Assembly: GCF_015710575.1 (NCBI RefSeq)
Contig: NZ_CP065373.1
Location: 2,108,001-2,172,000, forward strand
Direction: 5' to 3'
Length of the DNA stretch: 64,000 nt
Origin: Mycolicibacterium mengxianglii
Lineage (GTDB): Bacteria > Actinomycetota > Actinomycetes > Mycobacteriales > Mycobacteriaceae
In this document: piece after piece, positions 9,771-17,951 of the stretch
Numbering within the stretch: the first letter of the stretch is position 1
Layout: every line of letters begins with the position of its first letter
Program-made: the position numbers and the translations under genes
Notes under the pieces: model-generated
Seen by the model: only the letters and a program-made list of their open reading frames with translations
Database searches by the model: none
Told to the model about the DNA's origin: nothing

Positions 9771-10328
9771 ATGCGTGCGCTGATCATCGTCGACGTCCAG
9801 AACGATTTCTGCGAAGGCGGTTCGCTGGCCGTCACCGGCGGTGCCGCCGTTGCCCGGGCGATCACCGAACTACTGACAGGCCCGCACGAGTACCACCATG
9901 TGGTGGCCACCAAGGATTTCCACATCGACCCCGGGGAGCACTTCTCCGACACCCCGGACTATCGGGTGTCCTGGCCGCGGCATTGTGTCGCCGGAACTCC
10001 CGGTGCGGACTTCCATCCGGAGTTGGACACCTCCGCGGTGGAGGAGGTGTTCTACAAGGGTCACTACGCAGCTGCCTACAGCGGGTTCGAAGGCGCCGAC
10101 GACGCACAGACACCGTTGGCCGACTGGCTGCGCACCCGCGATGTCGACGAGGTGGACGTCGTGGGGATAGCCACTGACTACTGCGTGCGTGCCACCGCAG
10201 CGGATGCTGTTCGGGCCGGGTTGCGCACCCGGGTACTGGCGGACCTGACGGCCGGGGTGGCAGCGGATTCCACTGCCGCGGCCCTCGAGGAACTGCGGGC
10301 CGCCACGGTCGCGATCGTGGGCGCATGA
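9771..10328 (+). CDS. pncA: Nicotinamidase/pyrazinamidase PncA
   Basis: 185 residues, very close to M. tuberculosis PncA over the whole length. It hydrolyses nicotinamide to nicotinate in NAD salvage and activates pyrazinamide in those species where the pathway works. The catalytic triad is visible: Asp8 in MRALIIVDVQNDF, the lysine in FYKGHYAA, and the cysteine in GIATDYCVR. The metal ligands Asp49, His51 and His57 lie in ATKDFHIDPGEHF, with His71 in WPRHCVAGT. The residue before the catalytic Cys is Tyr rather than the His of M. tuberculosis. It overlaps the next gene by ATGA. Confidence 0.97.
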   Translation: MRALIIVDVQNDFCEGGSLAVTGGAAVARAITELLTGPHEYHHVVATKDFHIDPGEHFSDTPDYRVSWPRHCVAGTPGADFHPELDTSAVEEVFYKGHYAAAYSGFEGADDAQTPLADWLRTRDVDEVDVVGIATDYCVRATAADAVRAGLRTRVLADLTAGVAADSTAAALEELRAATVAIVGA

Positions 10329-11104
10329 CCTCCTACACGGACGCCGAGATCCTGGCGGTGGTGCAGCGGTCGCCGGCGGCGGCGGGCCGGCACGATCGCG
10401 ACGAGTGGGTGGGGCTGTTCACCACCGACGGCACTGTCGAGGATCCGGTCGGCTCGGCGCCGCACCGTGGCCACAACGCCATCGGGCGGTTCTACGAGAC
10501 CTTCATCGCGCCACGGGACGTCATGTTCCATCCGGATGCCGACATCGTGTCTGGGATGACGGTGATCCGGGACCTCACCCTGGAAGTCCGCATGGGTGCC
10601 GGGGTGACGATGATGATTCCCGCCATTCTGCGGTACGTCGTGCGGGGTACTGACTCTGGGCTCAGAATCGCTGAGCTGCAGGCGTTTTGGGAGCTACCCC
10701 AGATGCTCGGGCAGTTCGTCCGTCGAGGTGTGCCCGCGGTGCCGGTGGCGCTCGGGCTGAGCCGGTCTCTGCTGACCAATCAGCACATCGGCGGCGCATT
10801 GGGCTTCCTGACCGGTCTGCACCGCCCGGCACAGCGGCAGCGCCCGACGACCGAGGCCCTGGTGCGCGCTTTGACCGGGGGAGATCAGCTCACCGCCCGC
10901 AGGCTGCTGGGCACCGGTGCGGGCGTGACACTGGGAGACGATGAACCGGCCGCCATCGACGCGCTGGGGACACGATTGCAGGGTGCCAGCGAGCACAAGC
11001 GCATCACCGCCGGTGCCACCACTGCGGTGTCGTTGCGCAGTGCGCAAGGGCCCGTCGTGTTGCTGATCGACACCGAACCGCTGGCGGTCCGCTGCTACGG
11101 GTAG
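10325..11104 (+). CDS. NTF2/SnoaL-like protein (Rv2042c-like partner of pncA)
   Basis: 259 residues, starting inside the pncA stop (ATGA overlap), so translation is coupled. The N-terminal ~125 residues have the SnoaL/NTF2-like pattern: DRDEWVGLFTTDGTVEDPVGSAPHRG, then IGRFYETFI and a beta-rich half. The C-terminal half is helical with QFVRRGVPAVPVALGLSRSLL. The same pairing occurs in M. tuberculosis, where Rv2042c follows pncA (Rv2043c). The catalytic role is unknown; NTF2-like folds serve as isomerases, dehydratases or ligand binders. Confidence 0.85.
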   Translation: MTSYTDAEILAVVQRSPAAAGRHDRDEWVGLFTTDGTVEDPVGSAPHRGHNAIGRFYETFIAPRDVMFHPDADIVSGMTVIRDLTLEVRMGAGVTMMIPAILRYVVRGTDSGLRIAELQAFWELPQMLGQFVRRGVPAVPVALGLSRSLLTNQHIGGALGFLTGLHRPAQRQRPTTEALVRALTGGDQLTARRLLGTGAGVTLGDDEPAAIDALGTRLQGASEHKRITAGATTAVSLRSAQGPVVLLIDTEPLAVRCYG

Positions 11105-11105
11105 C

Positions 11106-11936
11106 TCACATCCGGGCGAAGCGCGCCATCGTGAAACAGAAGGCGCCGTATGCGGCGAAGCCGAGCGCTGCGGCCAGCAACAGGAACTTCCCGAACGGTG
11201 CCTCACCCAGCGCTTTGACCGCAGCGTCGATACCGGACGCCTTGGCCGGGTCGGCCGTCACCGTGGCGATGATGACCAGTAACCCCGCGCCGGCGAACAC
11301 CGCACCCTTGGCGATGTAGCCCACCTTGCCCAGCGGGGTGACCACCGACCCGCCGGAGGTCTTGAGATCGTCGAGGAACTTCTCCGACGCGCCTTTGTAC
11401 ACGTGGTAGCCGCCGATGACGATGACGACGAGGCCCACGATGATGAGAAGGGCTTTGCCCCAAACGGATTGCATCAGCTCTGCCGACATTCCGGCATTCT
11501 TCTGGCCACTTGACTGGCCGCTCCCGCTGGCGAACCGGATGGCCGATATCGCCAGCCCGCAGTACACGATCGCCAAGGCCAACGACTTGACCCTCTTGAG
11601 TTGTTTCTTGGCGCCCTTGTCTTCGTCACCGGGTTCGTTGGGATGGGAACCCACGACGGTTTCGGCCAGCCGCCAGGCTGCGAGGCCGAAGAGTCCCACC
11701 GCGGCGAGCCAGAGGGTCACCGCGCCGCCGGTGCTCGACGCCACGGTGGCCAGCGCGCCCGACTGGTCGGCGTTCTGGCTGGCCCCACCGCCGCCTCCCA
11801 GAGCGAGTCGCGCCACGATGTAACCCACCAGCAGGTGCAGTACCCCGCTGGTCGCATATCCCGCGCGAGCGGCGTACTCGAAGGCGTTGGTGCTTGTCGC
11901 TCGGTCCACGGCGCCGTGAACGCTGTTTTCGGCCAT
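11106..11936 (-). CDS. DUF1206 membrane protein
   Basis: 276 residues with three DUF1206 units, each of two helices: ARAGYATSGVLHLLVGYIVA, KSLALAIVYCGLAISAIRFASG and KVGYIAKGAVFAGAGLLVII, with the recurrent motif G-Y-A/I-x-x-G at the start of each unit. Six transmembrane segments are predicted. The gene starts at ATG 11936 and is preceded by a SigF-type promoter (11947-11972), which points to expression under stress or in stationary phase. Biochemical role unknown. It converges with the pncA pair, with only 1 bp between the stops. Confidence 0.88.
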   Translation of the reverse strand: MAENSVHGAVDRATSTNAFEYAARAGYATSGVLHLLVGYIVARLALGGGGGASQNADQSGALATVASSTGGAVTLWLAAVGLFGLAAWRLAETVVGSHPNEPGDEDKGAKKQLKRVKSLALAIVYCGLAISAIRFASGSGQSSGQKNAGMSAELMQSVWGKALLIIVGLVVIVIGGYHVYKGASEKFLDDLKTSGGSVVTPLGKVGYIAKGAVFAGAGLLVIIATVTADPAKASGIDAAVKALGEAPFGKFLLLAAALGFAAYGAFCFTMARFARM

Positions 11937-11946
11937 GCAAATTTCG

Positions 11947-11972
11947 ATACCCCAACTGGGGACGGCACAAAC
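11947..11972 (-). promoter_or_regulatory. SigF-type promoter of the DUF1206 gene
   Basis: On the minus strand GTTT, 16 nt, GGGTAT, matching the mycobacterial SigF consensus GTTT-N15-17-GGGTAT. GGGTAT ends 11 nt before the ATG at 11936, giving a very short or no leader. Confidence 0.7.
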
Positions 11973-11975
11973 GGT

Positions 11976-12872
11976 TCAGGGGTGTGGCGTGCGGCGCGTG
12001 ATGGCGACGCCCAGCAGGGCCAGTGCGCCGCCCACGAAACCGAGCGGGGTCGGGATCTCTCCGAGGAAGACCCAGGACAGTGCGATGGCGATGGCGGGCA
12101 CCACCAAGGTGGTGGCCGTCAGGGTGCCGGCGTCGGTCCGGGTCAGGGCGTATGCCCACGTCAGGAAGGCGATGGCGGTAGGCCCGACCCCGAGGAACAC
12201 CACCCCGAGGATGGCCCGCACCGGGGCATGGGCCAGCTCGTCGAATGCCTGGGGCGCGAACGGGGTGGTGGCGATCAGGCCCGCCGCGCAACCCAGCCAG
12301 GTGGCCGTCACCCCGTCGACGGAGCGCAGCGCCACCTTCTGCAGCAGCACGCTGGCGGCGTAGAGCACGGCAGCCAGCAGCCCCAGTGTGATGCCGAGCC
12401 CGTCGTTGGCGCCGCCGCCGGAGCCGCCGACAGCGATCAGCACGATGCCGGAGAACGCGACGGCAATACCGATGACGAGGGTTCGCCGAAAACCTTCACC
12501 GAGGAACAGTCCCGCGAACACTGCGACGATGATGGGCGCGAAGTTCACCAGCAGAGCCGCCGTGCCGGCATCGAGGTGCTGTTCAGCCCAGTTCAGCACC
12601 ACGGTGTACCCCGCAAACCACAGCACCCCGTAACCGATCACCAGCGCCAGGCCGCGGCCGCGTGGGAGGGGACGCCGGTACCGGGCGGCGACGACCAGCA
12701 GTACCGCGGTGCCGACGAACATGCGGGTGAAAGCCAGGGGTCCCGGCGACAAGTCCGCGCCGGCCGCCCGGATCACCACAAACGACGACGCCCACAGCAG
12801 GACGGTGACACCGGCGGCGGCGGGGACCAGCAGGGTAGCGCGCCGGTCAGGGGAAAGCCGCATGCCTTTCAC
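11976..12872 (-). CDS. EamA/DMT family transporter
   Basis: 298 residues with ten predicted transmembrane helices in two EamA halves: residues ~14-140 (GVTVLLWASSFVVIRA to PIIVAVFAGLFLGEGFRRT) and ~150-290 (GLGITLGLLAAVLYAAS to AIALSWVFLGEIPTPLGFVGG). The repeated F-L-G-E motif at the end of each half is typical of drug/metabolite exporters of the RhaT/YdcZ/EamA class. The start is GTG 12872 or ATG 12863. It is 40 bp downstream of potC on the same strand and may be the tail gene of the polyamine operon. Substrate unknown. Confidence 0.88.
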   Translation of the reverse strand: MKGMRLSPDRRATLLVPAAAGVTVLLWASSFVVIRAAGADLSPGPLAFTRMFVGTAVLLVVAARYRRPLPRGRGLALVIGYGVLWFAGYTVVLNWAEQHLDAGTAALLVNFAPIIVAVFAGLFLGEGFRRTLVIGIAVAFSGIVLIAVGGSGGGANDGLGITLGLLAAVLYAASVLLQKVALRSVDGVTATWLGCAAGLIATTPFAPQAFDELAHAPVRAILGVVFLGVGPTAIAFLTWAYALTRTDAGTLTATTLVVPAIAIALSWVFLGEIPTPLGFVGGALALLGVAITRRTPHP

Positions 12873-12911
12873 TCTTTCATCGCGCCGGCATCGACGATCG
12901 GGCGTACCGGC

Positions 12912-13778
12912 TCAGGCGTCGATCCGCTTGCGGCGGTACAGCGTTCCCACTCCGATCAGCACCAGGCTGATCACCAGGATTGCCGTGGCGAGCACGTTGA
13001 TCTGCGGCGGCACCGCGGCTTTGACCGCGGCGTTCACATACAGCGGATAGGTCACCGTGGATCCGCTGACGAAGTAGGTGATGATGAAATCGTCGAGCGA
13101 GAGCGCGAAGGACAGCATTGCCGCCGCCACGATCCCGGGCACGATCAACGGCAGTGTGACGCGGAAGAACGTCCGCGTGGGGCTGGCGCCGAGGTCCATC
13201 GAGGCGTCCTCGAGCGTCCAGTCGAAGCCACGTACCCGGGCGCGCACGGTCATCGCGATGAAGCTCACCTGGAAGGCGATGTGGGCGATGACGATGGTCG
13301 TGTAACCGGTGGGCCATCCCAGATCGAGGAACAGCGTCAGCAGCGAAGCGCCCATCACCACTTCAGGTGCGGTCAGCGGCAGGATGAGAAATCCGTCGAC
13401 CGCTTGGCTGCCCCGAAATCGTTGCCGGACAAGGGCGATCGCCACCAATGTGCCGAGCACCAATGCGATCGCGGTGGAGACCGCGGCGACATTGAGACTC
13501 AACTTGAGTGCGTCGGTCAGGGGCGGATACTTGAACGGGTCGGCCCAGTTCTTCAGGGTGAAGCCCTGCCAGGAGTAATTGAACTTGCCCTGCGGATCGT
13601 TGAACGAGAACAGCACGATGACGCCGATCGGCACGAACAGGTACAGCAGTACCAGTCCCGCCACGATGCGCAGGGTGATGTCGCCGAGTTTGAGCCGGGC
13701 CAACACGTTCGGCTGCGCCTCGGTGGCCCGCTCGCTCACGTCGGCGTTGGCGGCCGCGATCCGATCTTGAAGCGTCAT
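12912..13778 (-). CDS. potC: Polyamine ABC transporter permease PotC
   Basis: 288 residues with six transmembrane helices and the binding-protein-dependent permease EAA loop (ASMDLGASPTRTFFRVTLPLIVPGI), where the ATPase docks. The N-terminal helix and the GKFNYSWQGFTLKNWADPF periplasmic segment are typical of PotC (YdcV) proteins of spermidine/putrescine importers. The gene begins with ATG overlapping the potB stop (ATGA). Order on the minus strand is potA-potD-potB-potC, so it is the last permease of a complete importer. The polyamine substrate is inferred from family resemblance. Confidence 0.88.
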   Translation of the reverse strand: MTLQDRIAAANADVSERATEAQPNVLARLKLGDITLRIVAGLVLLYLFVPIGVIVLFSFNDPQGKFNYSWQGFTLKNWADPFKYPPLTDALKLSLNVAAVSTAIALVLGTLVAIALVRQRFRGSQAVDGFLILPLTAPEVVMGASLLTLFLDLGWPTGYTTIVIAHIAFQVSFIAMTVRARVRGFDWTLEDASMDLGASPTRTFFRVTLPLIVPGIVAAAMLSFALSLDDFIITYFVSGSTVTYPLYVNAAVKAAVPPQINVLATAILVISLVLIGVGTLYRRKRIDA

Positions 13779-14650
13779 ACCAGATCCTCGGTTCCGAGCG
13801 CGCGGGTGTACATCAGCACACCGACCAGGATCGTGCCCATCAGCACCATGCTCAGAGCTGCCGCGGCGGGATAGTCCTTGACCACCAGGAACTGCTGCTG
13901 GATCACATTGCCGATCATCGTGGTCTGGGTGCTACCGAGATAGGACGCGTTGATGAAGTCACCGACCGCGGGGATGAACACCAGCAGGCTGCCCGCCAGG
14001 ACACCCGGCAGGGCCAGCGGCATGATCACTTTCGCGAACGTGCGGCGGTTACTGGAGTACAGGTCGCGCGAGGCCTCCAGCAGCCGCGGATCGATCTTCT
14101 CCAGACTGACGTACAACGGCAGGATCATGAAGATGATCCAGTTGTAGGTCAGCCCACCGATGACGGCCCAACTTGTCGACAGCAGCCGCCCTTCGCTGGG
14201 CAGCAACCCGATGGTGCCGAGTACGTCGACCACCCACCCGTCGTCGGCGAGGATGGTCTTCCACGCGATCGTGCGGATCAGAAACGTCACGAAGAACGGC
14301 AGGATCACCAGGCCCAGCAGCAGGTTCTTGTACCGCCCGGCTTTGAACGCGATGACATAGGCGAGTGGGAACGCCAACACCACACACAGCACGGTGGCAG
14401 CCAAGGCGTAGGAGAACGACCGGATGATCTGGTCCTGGTACGTCGACAGGGCGTCGGTGTAATTGCCGAAGTCCCACGAGAACGTCAACGTCGGCATGTA
14501 CACCGAACCGCCCGAGCTGGACAGCGAGATCCGCGCCAGCGAGATGAACGGCACCACGAAGAACAGGCCCAGATAGGCCAGCGCGGGCAAGATCATCAAA
14601 TAGGGAGCAATCTTGCTGCGCTGCCGGCTGCTACTTGCTACACCGGCCAT
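13775..14650 (-). CDS. potB: Polyamine ABC transporter permease PotB
   Basis: 291 residues, six transmembrane helices. The characteristic PotB parts are the first helix LMILPALAYLGLFFVVPFISLARISL, the long periplasmic segment with FSWDFGNYTDALSTYQDQIIRSF, and the EAA loop EASRDLYSSNRRTFAKVIMPLALPG. It starts at ATG 14650, 3 nt after the potD stop, and overlaps potC by 4 nt. Together with PotC it forms the membrane channel energised by PotA. Confidence 0.88.
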   Translation of the reverse strand: MAGVASSSRQRSKIAPYLMILPALAYLGLFFVVPFISLARISLSSSGGSVYMPTLTFSWDFGNYTDALSTYQDQIIRSFSYALAATVLCVVLAFPLAYVIAFKAGRYKNLLLGLVILPFFVTFLIRTIAWKTILADDGWVVDVLGTIGLLPSEGRLLSTSWAVIGGLTYNWIIFMILPLYVSLEKIDPRLLEASRDLYSSNRRTFAKVIMPLALPGVLAGSLLVFIPAVGDFINASYLGSTQTTMIGNVIQQQFLVVKDYPAAAALSMVLMGTILVGVLMYTRALGTEDLV

Positions 14651-14653
14651 GTG

Positions 14654-15853
14654 TCAGCCGCCGGTGACGGCGGCGTACGCGGTGTTGAACTCCTGCGTCT
14701 GCTCATCGGTGAGCCCAGGCCAGCCCTTGACGTTGTCCAGGATCTCCTTCGGCGGGTTGATCAACGGGTTGGCCGCGGCCGCCGGATCGATCTTGTTGAG
14801 CTCGTCGGTCATGTCGGAGAGCACCGGCACGAACTGGGTGTAGGCGATGAGCTTGGCGTAGTTGGCGCGGTCGTAGACGTAGTTGATCCACTCCTCGGCG
14901 GCCTTCTGGTTCTGCGTGGTGTACGGAATCACCATGGTGTCGACGAAGGTGGTGCCGCCCGTTTCGGGGACGATGAACTGCAGATCGGGATTGTCGGCCT
15001 GCAACTGCACCACGTCACCCGAATAGGCCTGTGCGATCACGACATTGCCCGAAGCCAGGTCGTCGGCGTAGTCGTTGCCGGTGAAGCGCCGGATCTGTCC
15101 CTTGTCCTTCTGCTCCCTGACCAGATCGACGGCCTTCTGCACCGTCTCGATCGTCGGGTTCTCCAGATTGCTGCCTTGGCTCAGCATCAGCATGCCCAGG
15201 CCGTCCTGGGAATCGGAGAGCAGGCTGACCTTGCCCTTGAACGCGGGATCCCACAGGTCGTCGATCGATTTGATCTCGCGGCCGGCGGCGGCCCGGTTGT
15301 AGGCCAGCCCGACGAGCCCGGACATGTACGGCGCGCTGAACTTGCGGCCCGGGTCCACGTTGGCTTCCAACAGGTCGGCCCGCAGGTTGGCGATGTTGGG
15401 CACGCGGTCGTGGTTGATCTCGTTGAGCCAGCCCAGCCCGTTGAGACGCACGGCCATGAAGCTGGTGGGTACGCCCAGATCGAAACCGACGTCCTGCTTC
15501 CGCGACAGCGGTTCCTTGATCTTGGCGAACCATTCCTCGTTGTCGTTGAGGTCTTCCTTGTAGTCGACAGTCAGACCCGTGGCCGTCTGGAAGTCGGCGA
15601 CGAACCCTTCCGCCATGTACAGCGGCCAGTTCGAGATGCGGAGCATGCCGCTGGCAGGTGAGCCGTCGTCGGCCGGAGCGCTGGAGGAGCCGCTGGAACC
15701 GCTGTCGCTGCTGCCGCAGGCGGCGAGGAACGACCCGCCGAGCGCCAGGCCGGCGGCAGCGGCGGCGCTACCACCCAGGAACCGGCGGCGTGAGGTGCGG
15801 TTGGTGATGAGGCGGGACAGCAGCGCGGGGTCGATATCGGGGGTTCTGGCCAT
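14654..15853 (-). CDS. potD: Polyamine ABC transporter substrate-binding lipoprotein PotD
   Basis: 399 residues. The N-terminus carries a twin-arginine signal (TSRRRFLGGSAAAAAGLALGG) ending in a lipobox, LAAC near residue 47, so a Tat-exported lipoprotein is likely. The mature part is a type II periplasmic binding protein of the spermidine/putrescine class, with LRISNWPLYMAEGFVADFQ, VDYKEDLNDNEEWFAKI, DLGVPTSFMAVRL and IPYTTQNQKAAEEWINYVYD. An acidic and tryptophan-containing pocket fits a polyamine ligand. It sits between potA and potB and should deliver substrate to PotBC. Confidence 0.9.
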   Translation of the reverse strand: MARTPDIDPALLSRLITNRTSRRRFLGGSAAAAAGLALGGSFLAACGSSDSGSSGSSSAPADDGSPASGMLRISNWPLYMAEGFVADFQTATGLTVDYKEDLNDNEEWFAKIKEPLSRKQDVGFDLGVPTSFMAVRLNGLGWLNEINHDRVPNIANLRADLLEANVDPGRKFSAPYMSGLVGLAYNRAAAGREIKSIDDLWDPAFKGKVSLLSDSQDGLGMLMLSQGSNLENPTIETVQKAVDLVREQKDKGQIRRFTGNDYADDLASGNVVIAQAYSGDVVQLQADNPDLQFIVPETGGTTFVDTMVIPYTTQNQKAAEEWINYVYDRANYAKLIAYTQFVPVLSDMTDELNKIDPAAAANPLINPPKEILDNVKGWPGLTDEQTQEFNTAYAAVTGG

Positions 15854-15907
15854 GGCAGCTTTGCCTTTCGTCAGGGGGCGGGGGCGAGCAGATCGAGGCG
15901 TGACGGG

Positions 15908-17035
15908 CTAGGAATCGTCAAGCATCTCCTCGAGATCTTCGGTGGTCGGGATGTCGGCGGCCGGCAGCACCAGCGACGCCTCGGTCGCCCAGCCCACATA
16001 GACCTGGTCACCGGGGCGCAGTAGCGGCAGATCCTGCTCGGCACCGACGTGCGCGACGATCGGCGACCCGTCGGCGGCTACCAGTGACAGCCGGACGACG
16101 GGACCCTGGAAGGTCAGATCGGTGACGGTGGCAGGCACCGATGCCACCGAGTTGTCCGTCGCGGCGAATGCTGAGGTCGAGACGCGGACGCGCTCGGGGC
16201 GCACCATCAGCGTTGCCTGCCCGCCGGTTTCGATGGTGGTGTCGCCGGCTCGTGCGGCCAGCGTGGTGCCCAGCACCGACAGCTCCACCAGGTCTCCGGC
16301 CGTTCCGGTCTGCCTGCCGTGCCAGAGGTTGGCCTGGCCGATGAAGCTGGCGACGAAGACGGTCGCGGGGCGGTCGTAGATCTCGGTGGGGGTGCCGATC
16401 TGCTCGACGTTGCCTGCGTTCATGACCGCGATGCGGTCACTCATCGTCAGAGCTTCCTCCTGGTCATGGGTGACGTAGACGAACGTGATGCCGACTTCGC
16501 GCTGGATCCGCTTGAGCTCGAACTGCATCACGTGGCGCAGTTTGAGGTCCAGGGCGCCCAGGGGTTCATCGAGCAGCAGCGCGCTGGGGTAGTTGACCAG
16601 CGCCCGGGCCAGCGCGACCCGCTGCTGCTGGCCGCCGGAGAGCTGGCTGGGGCGGCGCTGGGCAAAGTCCGTCAGGCGGACAATCTCGAGCAGCTCGTCG
16701 ACCCGGCGTTTGACCTCGTCCTTGCCCTTCTTCATGCTGCGCGGTCCGTACGCCACGTTGTCCCAAACACTCATGTGGGGAAAGAGCGCGTAGTGCTGGA
16801 ACACCGTGTTGACGTTGCGTTTGTGTGGCGCCACGCGGGACACGTCGGCGCCTTCGAGCCGGATTGCGCCTTCGGTCGGGGTCTCGAAGCCGGCAATCAT
16901 CCGCAGCGTGGTGGTCTTGCCACAGCCCGAGGGGCCCAGCATCGAGAAGAACTCGCCGGAGCCGATGGAGAAGTCGGCGTCGGCCACCGCGGTGTAATCG
17001 GAGAAGCGTTTGGTCACGTGATCGATCTCGATCAC
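15908..17035 (-). CDS. potA: Polyamine ABC transporter ATPase PotA
   Basis: 375 residues from GTG 17035. Walker A is GPSGCGKTT, the signature is [15 protein letters not shown], Walker B is [12 protein letters not shown], the switch histidine is in [10 protein letters not shown], and a TOBE domain ([12 protein letters not shown] region) ends the protein. These are the marks of the PotA/CysA/MalK ATPase class. The start is uncertain: GTG 17035 has a poor ribosome binding site, whereas a CTG at 17107, in frame and 24 codons upstream, lies 5 nt after AGGAG and would add a plausible polar N-terminus beginning [11 protein letters not shown]. It is the first gene of potA-potD-potB-potC(-eamA). Confidence 0.9.
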   Translation of the reverse strand: MIEIDHVTKRFSDYTAVADADFSIGSGEFFSMLGPSGCGKTTTLRMIAGFETPTEGAIRLEGADVSRVAPHKRNVNTVFQHYALFPHMSVWDNVAYGPRSMKKGKDEVKRRVDELLEIVRLTDFAQRRPSQLSGGQQQRVALARALVNYPSALLLDEPLGALDLKLRHVMQFELKRIQREVGITFVYVTHDQEEALTMSDRIAVMNAGNVEQIGTPTEIYDRPATVFVASFIGQANLWHGRQTGTAGDLVELSVLGTTLAARAGDTTIETGGQATLMVRPERVRVSTSAFAATDNSVASVPATVTDLTFQGPVVRLSLVAADGSPIVAHVGAEQDLPLLRPGDQVYVGWATEASLVLPAADIPTTEDLEEMLDDS

Positions 17036-17104
17036 CGGCTCACCCGACGGCGCGCCGTTGCGTTGTCCCCTCTGGTGTTCGGTGGCCTGTGTGCCGGTCT
17101 TGCT

Positions 17105-17117
17105 CAGGACAACTCCT
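17105..17117 (-). promoter_or_regulatory. Shine-Dalgarno plus candidate CTG start of potA
   Basis: AGGAG (complement of 17113-17117), a 5-nt spacer, then CTG (17107-17105) in frame with potA, 72 nt upstream of the GTG. No ATG, GTG or TTG exists in frame nearer to this site. This may be the true start. Confidence 0.5.
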
Positions 17118-17299
17118 CAGGTAGTGCGTTGCGATGCCGCGTCGCGCTCGCCCAACCCCCAGGAGTGCTCCGGGCTGAACGCAACTGTCAGTAACCTTCA
17201 CCCATCCATCGCGTGGTCGCAACCGATTCCGTGACGAAATTTCCATCTGACGATGGATTCCTTCGCCAATGCCGCCCCCGACAACGCAGTCGGACCGAC

Positions 17300-17905
17300 T
17301 CAGGGGGTTGGCGTGAGGGTGACGCTGAAGCGGTTCTCGATGTTGCCGCGGAACTCGTCCTCGCACTGCATCTGCGCCGAGGTGTCGTTGCCGGCGTCTT
17401 GCATGCAATCGAAATAGTCGCCGCCGCCGACCTGTAGGAAGCCCCAGACCCCGAACGCGATGAGCGCGGCGTTGAGTGCGATGCCGAGCAGGCCCACCAC
17501 GATGCCGGCGATGGCGATACCGCCGTTGTTGGCTTCGCCCTTCTTGGCTCGTCGATAACCGATGAAGCCGAGCACGATCGCCGCGAGGCCCAGGACGAAT
17601 CCGCCGAACACCGTGAGCACAGCGGGCAGTGCCAGGATCCCGACCACCAGTGCGGCGATGCCGATCCCGTTCTTGGGCGCCGGCGGCGCGCCGTAACCGC
17701 CGCCCTCGAACCCCGGATAACCCGGGTAACCGGCGTAGCCGGAGTAGGGCTGCTGCGGCGGCGGATACCCGCCGGGTGGGGGATATCCACCGGGAGGCGG
17801 ATAACCGCCCTGGTACACACCCGGCGGTGGTGGCGGTGGGTAGTCGGGGGTGCCGCCTTGGTAGGGAGCGTCCGGGTTCTTGGACGATTCGGGCGGCTCA
17901 GTCAT
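17300..17905 (-). CDS. DUF4190 membrane protein with Pro/Gly/Tyr-rich N-terminus
   Basis: 201 residues from ATG 17905, with GGGAG upstream. Residues ~15-75 are low-complexity (YPPPGGYPPPGGYPPPQQPYSGYAG). Then comes a DUF4190 pair of helices (IGIAALVVGILALPAVLTVFGG, LGLAAIVLGFIGYRRAKKGEANNGGIAIAGIVVGLLG) with the characteristic basic RRAKKGE turn, followed by a further helix and an extracytoplasmic tail with two cysteines (YFDCMQDAGND, QCEDEF). Secreted-domain proteins of this design are frequent in actinobacteria, with no firm function. Confidence 0.85.
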   Translation of the reverse strand: MTEPPESSKNPDAPYQGGTPDYPPPPPPGVYQGGYPPPGGYPPPGGYPPPQQPYSGYAGYPGYPGFEGGGYGAPPAPKNGIGIAALVVGILALPAVLTVFGGFVLGLAAIVLGFIGYRRAKKGEANNGGIAIAGIVVGLLGIALNAALIAFGVWGFLQVGGGDYFDCMQDAGNDTSAQMQCEDEFRGNIENRFSVTLTPTP

Positions 17906-17951
17906 GAATTGGTACTCCCGATCGGGCTCGTATGCGGACGGTCGACGGCCG

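Noticed and set aside
11601..13874. 757-codon plus-strand open frame
   Set aside because: Antisense to the DUF1206, EamA and potC genes, composition is low-complexity (Gln/His/Gly/Asp-rich) and no domain is recognisable.
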